From Bermanella sp047628755 (GTDB lineage Bacteria > Pseudomonadota > Gammaproteobacteria > Pseudomonadales > Oceanobacteraceae), in the NCBI GenBank assembly GCA_047628755.1, contig JBLHVV010000150.1, forward strand, positions 1-5,421: DNA of 5,421 nt, given 5' to 3'. Shown one piece after another: positions 1-5,421 of this stretch (position 1 is the first letter of the stretch; every line of letters starts with the position of its first letter). Made by a program: the position numbers and the translations under genes. Under the pieces are notes generated by a model. The model did no database searches. It was not told the DNA's origin and worked only from the letters and a program-made list of their open reading frames with translations.

Positions 1-93
1 GCTGAAATTAATACTCAAGCAGGACGCTTTGGTGCGGATATGCAGGTAAGCTTGCTAAACGACGGCCCAGTTACATTTTGGCTCGAAGTCTAA
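1..93 (+). CDS. dtd: D-aminoacyl-tRNA deacylase, C-terminal end (5' part outside window)
   Basis: Only the last 30 codons and the TAA stop (91-93) are present; the family is about 145 residues long. Dtd is a cytoplasmic homodimer that hydrolyses D-aminoacyl-tRNAs, and also glycine mischarged on tRNA-Ala, so that wrong residues do not enter protein synthesis. The visible tail reads GRFGADMQVSLLNDGPVTFW and ends in LEV, very close to the E. coli Dtd C-terminus as I recall it. It contains the family motif NxGPVT (here N20-D-G-P-V-T25, counted from the window edge), whose Gly-cisPro pair enters the active site of the partner subunit and provides chiral selection. The second signature, SQFTL, would lie upstream of the window. 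The next + strand gene starts about 110 bases later, so they need not share a transcript. Identification is firm despite the short length. Confidence 0.92.
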   Translation, partial: AEINTQAGRFGADMQVSLLNDGPVTFWLEV

Positions 94-204
94 CTTCAGT
101 TGTCTAGATTATAACATCATGACTTGTGTGAACTGATACAAATATCTTATGGATATATGCTATACAGTATTGCTATTGTTTTGTATTTATATTGGTCATT
201 TCAT

Positions 205-489
205 ATGTTGCTAGTAAAAATTGTGTCTTTATTTACCGTATTATTGTTTCTAAGTGCTTGCTCCACTATAGATTTAAAGCAATATGACTTATCAGATTTA
301 GCAATTAAAAAATCAACATTAGCAGTTGTCTGTAAAACCCCAAGGCCAGAAATCTGCACTAGGGAGTATCGTCCAGTGTGTGGATTAAAGAAAAACGAGG
401 CTGAAGCTAAAACAGCAACGTATGCAAATAGCTGTGTGGCTTGTTCTGATATTAATGTAGAAGGTTATGAGCTTAATAGCTGTGATTAG
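205..489 (+). CDS. Small predicted lipoprotein with a Kazal-type serine protease inhibitor domain
   Basis: With the start at 205 the product is 94 residues. Residues 1-19 form a short signal peptide (one Lys, then a hydrophobic run) ending in the lipobox L-S-A-C19. Cys19 would be lipidated, and Ser at +2 favours outer-membrane sorting. The mature part has six more cysteines, at 43, 51, 59, 77, 80 and 93, in Kazal order: C-x7-C-x7-C, then TYANSC, then C-x2-C. The core CTREYRPVCG closely resembles that of turkey ovomucoid domain 3. By the family rule (second Cys plus 2) the P1 residue is Arg53, which suggests trypsin-like targets. The loop between the third and fourth Cys is 17 residues instead of about 10. 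The frame stays open upstream to a TTG at 124 and an ATG at 157, but those starts would bury the signal peptide. No start has a good Shine-Dalgarno. TGC-TATACA at 158-166 could be an extended -10, which would favour 205. The protease target is unknown. Confidence 0.78.
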   Translation: MLLVKIVSLFTVLLFLSACSTIDLKQYDLSDLAIKKSTLAVVCKTPRPEICTREYRPVCGLKKNEAEAKTATYANSCVACSDINVEGYELNSCD

Positions 490-513
490 AGGCCGTCTTA
501 ATAAGGCTTCTAA
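486..513 (+). terminator. Stem-loop spanning the stop codon of the Kazal lipoprotein gene; possible weak terminator
   Basis: TTAGAGGCC (486-494) pairs with GGCTTCTAA (505-513) over nine base pairs, one of them G-U, around a 10-base loop. The stem contains the TAG stop codon (487-489). No T-run follows on either strand, so this is not a standard intrinsic terminator. It lies where termination would be expected, between convergent genes, but could equally be a 3'-end stabilising hairpin or chance. Confidence 0.3.
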
Positions 514-579
514 CAGTATGGGGGTAAATGATGGTCTTTAGCCCTTAATGGAGTGAATCGGAATTATGAAGATAATAGA

Positions 580-1053
580 CTAAAGCAACATGTCCTTTTC
601 GATGTTTACAAATTTATCACAACTATTTATCAGCCCGTTAGCCGTTAGAAACTCCACTCCGTAAACGGTACTTTTTACCTTATATTTGTCACGTATTTTT
701 TCTAGCAAGATAGCAAAGTCACCATCACCGCTTAACAATACAACTAAGTCTACTTCAGGTGCCGTTTCCATTACATCGATAGCAATGCCTACATCCCAAT
801 CACCTTTGGCGCTTCCATCGCGACGCTGAATGAATGGTTTTAGTTTCACTTCAAATCCTATGTTACGCAGAGCGTCTTGAAATTTTATTTGGCTGTCCAT
901 GCCGCGATCAATGGCATAAGCATAGGCGTGAGTAATGTCACCTTCTTTGCTTAAGTGCGCCCATAGTTTTTTGTAGTTGAATGGTCGACCATGCATTTCA
1001 CGGGTTGTGTAGTAAATATTTTGAACATCAGAAAAAATAGCAATTTTTTTCAT
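580..1053 (-). CDS. NYN domain (LabA/DUF88-type, PIN-like) putative nuclease
   Basis: This 157-residue protein is essentially one NYN domain, the PIN-like fold shared by bacterial LabA/DUF88 proteins and some eukaryotic RNases. The acidic positions expected for divalent-metal binding are present: IFSDVQN at residues 6-12 (Asp9, Asn12), KGDWDVGIAIDVM at 83-95 (Asp85, Asp87, Asp93), and LLSGDGDF at 106-113 (Asp110, Asp112). The pattern is therefore consistent with an active metal-dependent RNase, although activity and substrate are not known for most members. There is no signal peptide, membrane segment or extra C-terminal domain such as the OST-HTH found in longer relatives, so it should be a soluble cytoplasmic protein. 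The ATG at 1053 starts right at the conserved first strand (MKKIAIFSD), which supports this start; the Shine-Dalgarno is poor. It lies 63 bases downstream of the TLC-like gene and may be the last gene of that transcript. It converges with the Kazal gene. Confidence 0.85.
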   Translation of the reverse strand: MKKIAIFSDVQNIYYTTREMHGRPFNYKKLWAHLSKEGDITHAYAYAIDRGMDSQIKFQDALRNIGFEVKLKPFIQRRDGSAKGDWDVGIAIDVMETAPEVDLVVLLSGDGDFAILLEKIRDKYKVKSTVYGVEFLTANGLINSCDKFVNIEKDMLL

Positions 1054-1116
1054 AGTATTATTTTCATATTAAAAGCCAAGCCATACCTTAACTCATTGAT
1101 GTTTTGAGTCTATCAG

Positions 1117-1836
1117 TTATGCCGCTTTTTTGGCGGGTATGATTTCGTCGTCAATAGGCATTCTATTGTTCTCTAACAGTATAGATTGCTGTTTAAACTT
1201 ATAAGCTTTGCGTGCTTTATGCTGAAAATAGGTGTCTATGGCATCCATTAGAATCCCGCTTCCTAGTAATACCATTTCGGAGGTATGATTGAACGAGAAA
1301 TCCAATATCCACATATAAAGACAGTATGCAAAAATACGATGGCAGCGCTCTGAATACCAAACAATATCACGTAATTTATGACTACTGACTCGGCCGCTTA
1401 ATCGCCAGTACTGTTCAGCCCAGCGCCACACATCACTGCTCACCCATAATAGTCCGCCTAAGGCCATGATATCGGTAAAAGGTATAAATGTGTGATACCA
1501 GATAAAAAACAGTCCTAGACTCGCTGTATGGTGGACGCTGTAAAAAGTTCGGTAGCTAGGTTTGAGGTTTCTCCAATCACGGGCAATGATAGAGAGGTCA
1601 AACAAGTAAAGGCCAAATAAAACCTGCATCCAAATATTTCGGAAGGTTTCACTATCAGCTTGGTAGGCAATTAGGTACACCACTATCGAAAATATACTTA
1701 GCAAATAATGGCTGCGCTCAGCATTATGCAAGTTTTTTGGGTTTCGGTTAAGAAACGCCATTATGCAAGAGTCGATTATTAAACAGCAGCCAGTGATGGC
1801 AAGACTGTAAATGACAAACTCAAAAGCAGAGGTCAT
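1117..1836 (-). CDS. Multi-pass inner-membrane protein with TLC-like (TRAM/LAG1/CLN8) features, function unknown
   Basis: With the start at 1836 the product is 239 residues. I chose this ATG over the in-frame one at 1893 because AAAAGG lies 8 bases upstream and the protein then opens directly with a hydrophobic helix; the longer form adds 19 polar residues and has no Shine-Dalgarno. Hydrophobic segments lie at about 5-29, 44-58, 69-84, 106-134 (long, possibly two helices), 168-182 and 189-200. A basic and polar tail of about 35 residues ends the protein. A His-His pair at 102-103 (FYSVHHTASLGLFF) precedes the long segment, which ends in WVSSDVWRWAEQYW. An HH pair followed by a hydrophobic run and a later Ser-Asp resembles the TLC domain of ceramide synthases and related membrane proteins. 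This is resemblance by eye, so the family is tentative and no lipid substrate can be named. It lies 119 bases after rsuA and 63 before the NYN gene. Confidence 0.75.
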   Translation of the reverse strand: MTSAFEFVIYSLAITGCCLIIDSCIMAFLNRNPKNLHNAERSHYLLSIFSIVVYLIAYQADSETFRNIWMQVLFGLYLFDLSIIARDWRNLKPSYRTFYSVHHTASLGLFFIWYHTFIPFTDIMALGGLLWVSSDVWRWAEQYWRLSGRVSSHKLRDIVWYSERCHRIFAYCLYMWILDFSFNHTSEMVLLGSGILMDAIDTYFQHKARKAYKFKQQSILLENNRMPIDDEIIPAKKAA

Positions 1837-1844
1837 ATGGGGAA

Positions 1845-1850
1845 CCTTTT
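1845..1850 (-). promoter_or_regulatory. Ribosome binding site that decides the start of the TLC-like gene
   Basis: Read on the minus strand, AAAAGG is followed by an 8-base spacer and the ATG at 1836. The alternative in-frame ATG at 1893 is preceded only by A/T-rich sequence with no purine-rich SD core. Confidence 0.6.
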
Positions 1851-1955
1851 GGTGATACGAGTCAATGGTCTCGGCATCATCGCAAGGTAACATAGGTTTA
1901 ATTTTGTGTTTTTTGCATTAAGATTTAAGTATTAGATATAATAATAAAGTACTAG

Positions 1956-2666
1956 TTATGCGCCTATGCCTAACAGTATTTTTTCTTCCGTCGTTAATTC
2001 TCTGTATTCCCCCAATTTCAAGTTTTCATCTAATTGAACACCTGAAATATTTTCTCGGTGTAATTTAATCACCCGATTTCCTAGTGCAGCAAACATGCGC
2101 TTAACCTGATGATAACGACCTTCAGAAATGGTTAATAAAACTTCTGTATTGGTGACGCGCTGTAACTTGGCCGGTTTGGTCGAATGGTTTTCGTTGTTTA
2201 GCATAATACCCTCTCGGCAGCGTGCTTCTGCGTCATCAATTAAAGGCTCAGCTAACCAAGCGCGATAAGTTTTGTCGTGTTGGTGTTTTGGTGAAGTGAG
2301 GGCATGGGACCATTGTCCATCGTCGGTAATAAATAATAGGCCAGTCGTGTCTATATCTAAGCGACCCACGGTATGCAGTGTTTGCAAGTTAATGGTGGTT
2401 TGCATTAAATCAAAAACAATAGAATGTTCGCTGTCTTGATTGGCGCATACTACACCTTCAGGTTTGTACATCATAAAATAGCGAAAGCCAGTTACAGCAT
2501 TAATATCTTTACTGTCTAGAGTTATATTATCTTCATTGGGCTTAATCTTTAATGACGGGCTTGCGGCGCGTTTTTGATTAATAAATACACGGCCTTTTTT
2601 TACCATGTTGCCGGCAATCGAACGGCTAACACCTTGGGTTTCACATAAAAATTTATCTAAACGCAT
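1956..2666 (-). CDS. rsuA: 16S rRNA pseudouridine(516) synthase
   Basis: RsuA converts U516 of 16S rRNA to pseudouridine during 30S assembly. The 236-residue product matches the E. coli enzyme (about 231 residues) in length and order. An N-terminal S4-like RNA-binding domain (about 1-55) opens with MRLDKFLCETQGVSRSIAG. The catalytic domain contains YFMMYKPEGVVC (63-74), the nucleophile motif GRLDIDTTGLL (101-111) with Asp104 corresponding to E. coli Asp102, DDGQWSHALTSP (115-126) and ISEGRYHQVKRMFAALGN (180-197). DDGQWSH together with the QVKRMFAA block fits RsuA better than the related RluB, RluE and RluF enzymes, so the 516 specificity is likely but inferred from similarity. It starts 2 bases after the queG stop. 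Its Shine-Dalgarno lies inside queG, indicating coupled translation. The start is fixed by the conserved MRLDKF beginning. Confidence 0.94.
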   Translation of the reverse strand: MRLDKFLCETQGVSRSIAGNMVKKGRVFINQKRAASPSLKIKPNEDNITLDSKDINAVTGFRYFMMYKPEGVVCANQDSEHSIVFDLMQTTINLQTLHTVGRLDIDTTGLLFITDDGQWSHALTSPKHQHDKTYRAWLAEPLIDDAEARCREGIMLNNENHSTKPAKLQRVTNTEVLLTISEGRYHQVKRMFAALGNRVIKLHRENISGVQLDENLKLGEYRELTTEEKILLGIGA

Positions 2667-2668
2667 GC

Positions 2669-3763
2669 TTATGAAGTCTCCTTTTTAGCTTGTTCTTCCA
2701 GGGCCCATTCCACGTGTTCTTTCACTAATGGAGAGTCCATTTTTAGCTTGCTGTTTAAAACTGTTTTAACGTGATCTGAAGAAGGGGCATTGCCCAGTGC
2801 TACGGCAATATTACGAATCCAGCGTTCATGGCCTACACGGCGTATTGGAGTGCCTTCAGTTTTTGATAAAAAGGTTTCTTCGTCCCAGCTGAATAAGTCT
2901 ACTAAAGTGGCGGTGTCCAATTGATGTCTTGGGGTAAAGTCTTTTTCTTTACTGGCGTTGGTGAATTTATTCCACGGACAACAAAGCTGGCAGTCATCAC
3001 AGCCAAAAATCCGATTACCCATTTTACTGCGTAATTCCACCGGGATGGCGGTTTTTAATTCAATGGTTAGATACGAAATGCATTTACGACCGTCAACTAC
3101 ATGATCATCAACTATAGCCCCAGTAGGGCATTCGGTTATGCATTCGGTGCAGCTACCGCAATTCATATCGTTGTACGGAGGGTCTATAGGCAAAGGTAAG
3201 TCAGTGAAAAGTTCACCTAAGAAAAAATAGCTACCAGCTTTTGGATTGATCAACATGGCGTTTTTACCGATCCAGCCCTGCCCCGATTTTTGTGCTAAGC
3301 CACGCTCTAAAACTGGAGCGCTGTCTACAAACGCTCGGTAGCTTACCGATAGCTCTAATGCATCGATGGCTTGCTGAATTTTTTTCCCTAGCTGAGTCAA
3401 GCGCTTGCGCATTAACTTATGATAATCGCGGCCTAATGCGTATCGACTTATATAAGCTTGATTTGGATTGTTAAGAACCTCTAAAGTCTGAACATCAGGG
3501 GCCATGTAATCCATGCGCACGGTTAAAATTCGTAACGTGCCAGGTACAAGTTTATCTGGACGATACCGTTTATCACCATGGTCGGCCATATAAGCCATCT
3601 CACCATGGTATTGTTTTTTTAACCATTCCTGTAAACGAACCCCGTGATCACCCAGTTCCACATCGGTAATTCCCACCTGAGAAAACCCAAGTTCTTTGCC
3701 CCACTGTTTAATCTGGTGTGCAAGGGACCCTAGGTCCGAGGAAGTTAAGTTAATGGATGTCAT
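2669..3763 (-). CDS. queG: Epoxyqueuosine reductase (cobalamin- and Fe-S-dependent)
   Basis: QueG reduces epoxyqueuosine to queuosine at the wobble base of GUN-anticodon tRNAs (Asp, Asn, His, Tyr), the last step of the de novo pathway, using cobalamin and two [4Fe-4S] clusters. The 364-residue product is close to the E. coli length (about 379). RAFVDSAPVLERGLAQ (143-158) holds the family Asp (147) proposed as the proton donor, followed by GWIGKN (163-168). The cluster ligands are CGSCTECITECPTGAI (202-217, Cys202/205/208/212), Cys228 in KCISYLTIE, and CDDCQLCCPW (255-264, Cys255/258/262). The C-terminal part (about 280-364), with RVGHERWIRNIAVALGN, corresponds to the HEAT-like tRNA-binding region. 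Position 261 is an additional Cys beside ligand 262. The ATG at 3763 has an in-frame TGA upstream and no other nearby start, but no good Shine-Dalgarno. It is first in a minus-strand run with rsuA and divergent from nnr, 105 bases apart. Confidence 0.97.
   Translation of the reverse strand: MTSINLTSSDLGSLAHQIKQWGKELGFSQVGITDVELGDHGVRLQEWLKKQYHGEMAYMADHGDKRYRPDKLVPGTLRILTVRMDYMAPDVQTLEVLNNPNQAYISRYALGRDYHKLMRKRLTQLGKKIQQAIDALELSVSYRAFVDSAPVLERGLAQKSGQGWIGKNAMLINPKAGSYFFLGELFTDLPLPIDPPYNDMNCGSCTECITECPTGAIVDDHVVDGRKCISYLTIELKTAIPVELRSKMGNRIFGCDDCQLCCPWNKFTNASKEKDFTPRHQLDTATLVDLFSWDEETFLSKTEGTPIRRVGHERWIRNIAVALGNAPSSDHVKTVLNSKLKMDSPLVKEHVEWALEEQAKKETS
2678..2683 (-). promoter_or_regulatory. rsuA Shine-Dalgarno embedded in the end of queG
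   Basis: AAGGAG on the minus strand falls in the codons for Lys361-Glu362 of QueG, 11 bases before the rsuA ATG. The spacer is somewhat long but includes the queG TAA. Ribosomes terminating on queG would reach this site, suggesting translational coupling of the two RNA-modification genes. Confidence 0.65.
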
Positions 3764-3868
3764 GAAAGTTGCTTGTTGCGTATGATGGTGTCAATTCTAC
3801 CCAACTTTTATAGAGAACACATGCTGTCTAGCTAGAATAATAGGTGTCATGGCAAATAAGGACATAAC
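3764..3868. promoter_or_regulatory. Divergent queG/nnr promoter region
   Basis: This 105-base gap separates two head-to-head genes and must hold promoters for both unless nnr is read from elsewhere. On the + strand TAGAAT (3833-3838) is a possible -10 for nnr. On the minus strand TATAAA (3812 to 3807) is a possible -10 for queG. Neither has a convincing -35 at 16-18 bases. A perfect 10-base palindrome, TCTAGCTAGA (3827-3836), lies inside. The region's role is clear from gene layout; the exact elements are guesses. Confidence 0.45.
3858..3862 (+). promoter_or_regulatory. nnr ribosome binding site
   Basis: AAGGA sits 6 bases before the ATG at 3869, a standard Shine-Dalgarno arrangement that fixes the nnr start. 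The other ATG just upstream (3849) opens a different frame that stops after nine codons. Confidence 0.7.
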
Positions 3869-5421
3869 ATGGGTGTAGCACTTTACACAGCAGAGCAGGT
3901 TTCAAATTTAGATCGTCTTGCGAAAACAGAATTTGCTGTTGATGGTTACGATTTAATGGTGCAGGCCGGCGAAGCCGCATTTTCAAGTGTCATTAGTCAG
4001 TGGCCAGCTGTTAAGCAGTTAATCATTTTATGTGGCGGTGGCAATAACGGGGGCGATGGCTTAGTAGTTGCTCGTTTAGCCAAGCAGCACCATATTGAGG
4101 TACAGATAGTTATGCCGGTTGATATGGTCAACTTATCTGGTGAAGCCAGGCAGGCTGCAGACGATGTATTGGCTTCAGGGTTAACCATATTGAATCCAGA
4201 TCAGGCTGACTGGCCTCTAAGCCTTGAGGGTTCAGCCACATCTTGTGAAGTGATCATCGTAGATGCACTGTTTGGATCGGGACTCAGTGGTGAGGTGACT
4301 CCCCCGTACGAAAGCTTAATTAATCAAGCCAATAATAGTGGCTTGCCAATTTTGGCCATAGATGTTCCGTCGGGTCTAAATGCAACCACAGGAGTTGTTG
4401 GTAGCTGTGCTATTTTGGCCCATGTAACGCTCACCATGATCGACTACAAACAAGGGCTCTTTACAGGTGATGGTCCAGCTCATTGTGGTGACGTTCGATT
4501 GGCTAGGTTAAATTTGCCAGACCAAGTTAGAAAATTAGAGGCCAGCAGTAGTCGGCTCGAGTCTTGGTTAGAGCTGTCTCAATTGCCCCGTTTTCAAGCC
4601 AGAGCCATAGACAATCACAAGGGTTACTATGGTCATGTGTTAGTCGTTGGTGGCGATTTAGGTTGTGGTGGAGCAATTTCGTTGGCCGCTGGTGCCGCGT
4701 TAAGGTCGGGTGCTGGCCTAGTATCGGTTGCTACGCGCCCAGAGCATGTAACAGGAGTGTTAAGTCGTTTTCCTGAAGCCATGGTGCACGGAGTTAAAAG
4801 CGGGCAAGATTTACAGATGTTATTAGACAAAGCAGATGCCATTGTAGTGGGTCCTGGTTTAGGACAGAGCTATTGGGGAGAGCAGCTTTTGCAGCAGGTA
4901 ATGGCCGTACATACGCCAGTTATGCTAGATGCCGATGCGTTAAATATTTTAGCCAAGGGTCGGATTAAACATAATTTAGCTGAAAGGATCAGTGTAATGA
5001 CACCTCATCCAGGTGAAGCCAGTCGCTTATTGGGGTTGGGTAATAGCCATTTACAAGCCCGTACTAATCTAAATCGATTTGATGTAGTTAAAGATTTAGT
5101 GAGCCTATATAGCAGTTCAGTCGTCTTAAAAGGGGTGGGCAGTTTGATCTGCACGCAGCTTGAACAAAACACCAATGACACGGCAGGTCACTTGATCAGT
5201 ATTTGCAACGATGGCAATGCTGGGATGGCCAGTGGTGGCATGGGTGATGTGTTGAGTGGCATTGTGGGCAGTTTGATGGCGCAAAGTCTAAATGCCAAAA
5301 ATGAAGAATTATCGTTTAGAGAAGAGTCTTCATTTTCAAGCGCACTGCATGAATTAGTAACCGCTGCCGTTTGTATGCACAGTGCTGCAGCCGATGTTGC
5401 AGCAACGCAAGGTCAAGCCGG
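3869..5421 (+). CDS. nnr: Bifunctional NAD(P)H-hydrate epimerase / ADP-dependent NAD(P)H-hydrate dehydratase (3' end outside window)
   Basis: Nnr (YjeF in E. coli) repairs NADH and NADPH damaged by hydration: the N-terminal domain epimerises the R and S hydrates, and the C-terminal domain dehydrates the S form using ADP. An uninterrupted frame gives 517 codons up to the edge. The epimerase domain (about 1-215) contains LCGGGNNGGDGLVVARL (54-70), VDALFGSGLSG (131-141) and IDVPSGLNATTG (164-175). The dehydratase domain (from about 235) contains NHKGYYGHVLVVGGD (249-263), VGPGLG (327-332), LDADALN (353-359), TPHPGEASRLLG (378-389), LKGVGS (420-425) and NAGMASGGMGDVLSG (450-464), with Asp460 as expected catalytic base. 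E. coli Nnr is about 515 residues, so only a short tail is missing. Two oddities: the usual NPG before the MASGGMGD motif is NAG here, and a hydrophilic stretch around 475-495 looks longer than in relatives. In gammaproteobacteria tsaE commonly follows, so it is expected just beyond the window. Confidence 0.97.
   Translation, partial: MGVALYTAEQVSNLDRLAKTEFAVDGYDLMVQAGEAAFSSVISQWPAVKQLIILCGGGNNGGDGLVVARLAKQHHIEVQIVMPVDMVNLSGEARQAADDVLASGLTILNPDQADWPLSLEGSATSCEVIIVDALFGSGLSGEVTPPYESLINQANNSGLPILAIDVPSGLNATTGVVGSCAILAHVTLTMIDYKQGLFTGDGPAHCGDVRLARLNLPDQVRKLEASSSRLESWLELSQLPRFQARAIDNHKGYYGHVLVVGGDLGCGGAISLAAGAALRSGAGLVSVATRPEHVTGVLSRFPEAMVHGVKSGQDLQMLLDKADAIVVGPGLGQSYWGEQLLQQVMAVHTPVMLDADALNILAKGRIKHNLAERISVMTPHPGEASRLLGLGNSHLQARTNLNRFDVVKDLVSLYSSSVVLKGVGSLICTQLEQNTNDTAGHLISICNDGNAGMASGGMGDVLSGIVGSLMAQSLNAKNEELSFREESSFSSALHELVTAAVCMHSAAADVAATQGQA

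Noticed and set aside
521..585. Possible second inverted repeats in the convergent gap (GGGGGTAAA with TTTAGCCC; CTTTAG with CTAAAG)
   Set aside because: Pairing is short or broken by mismatches and there is no T-run; not better than chance in AT-rich DNA.
1837..1893. 19-residue N-terminal extension of the TLC-like membrane protein
   Set aside because: The ATG at 1893 lacks a Shine-Dalgarno and adds a polar stretch before the first membrane helix, while the ATG at 1836 has AAAAGG 8 bases upstream.
1894..1955. AT-rich gap between rsuA and the TLC-like gene as a promoter or repeat
   Set aside because: Several TA-rich hexamers occur but none pairs with a reasonable -35, and the apparent inverted repeat has many mismatches.
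3292..3474. 60-codon open frame on the + strand
   Set aside because: It lies wholly antisense inside queG, whose motifs cover the region; no Shine-Dalgarno and no recognisable protein features.
3789..3794. Perfect TTGACA on the minus strand as a queG -35 box
   Set aside because: It is only 25 bases from the queG ATG; a -10 at the right spacing would be CAACTT and the transcript would have almost no leader.
3997..4188. 63-codon open frame on the minus strand
   Set aside because: Antisense to the well-supported epimerase domain of nnr; its sequence is a low-complexity shadow of the GGGNNGGDG coding.
4564..4842. Overlapping open frames on both strands (4564-4776 + and 4633-4842 -)
   Set aside because: Both are out-of-frame shadows of the nnr dehydratase domain, with compositions unlike real proteins.

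Overview
The window looks like ordinary chromosomal DNA from a moderately AT-rich gammaproteobacterium, possibly a marine or other aquatic lineage. The evidence is the divergent queG/nnr pair (the E. coli yjeS/yjeF arrangement), an RsuA that aligns closely with the E. coli enzyme, and a Dtd C-terminus of gammaproteobacterial type. I cannot assign a genus. No tRNA, rRNA, CRISPR array, insertion sequence, integrase or attachment site is visible.

Layout from left to right. Bases 1-93 are the last 30 codons of dtd (D-aminoacyl-tRNA deacylase) on the + strand. It is followed on the same strand by a small predicted lipoprotein (about 205-489) with a Kazal-type protease-inhibitor domain. A 90-base convergent gap follows. 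Four minus-strand genes then run, in transcription order from the right: queG (epoxyqueuosine reductase), rsuA (16S rRNA pseudouridine-516 synthase), a multi-pass membrane protein with TLC-like features, and an NYN/LabA-type (DUF88) putative nuclease. From 3869 to the right edge, nnr (bifunctional NAD(P)H-hydrate epimerase/dehydratase) is transcribed on the + strand, divergently from queG, and is cut off by the window end.

Functional links: dtd, queG and rsuA all act on translation (tRNA proofreading, tRNA wobble modification, rRNA modification). queG and rsuA look translationally coupled: there are 2 bases between them, and the rsuA Shine-Dalgarno lies inside the end of queG. nnr is a metabolite-repair gene; its divergent position next to queG is a conserved arrangement rather than proof of a shared function. 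The membrane protein and the NYN protein follow with larger gaps, so their operon membership is uncertain.

I do not see an unmistakable new multi-gene system. The item most worth a second look is the Kazal lipoprotein. Its core is very like that of eukaryotic ovomucoid inhibitors and has an arginine at the predicted P1 position. Second is the TLC-like membrane protein beside a putative NYN nuclease.
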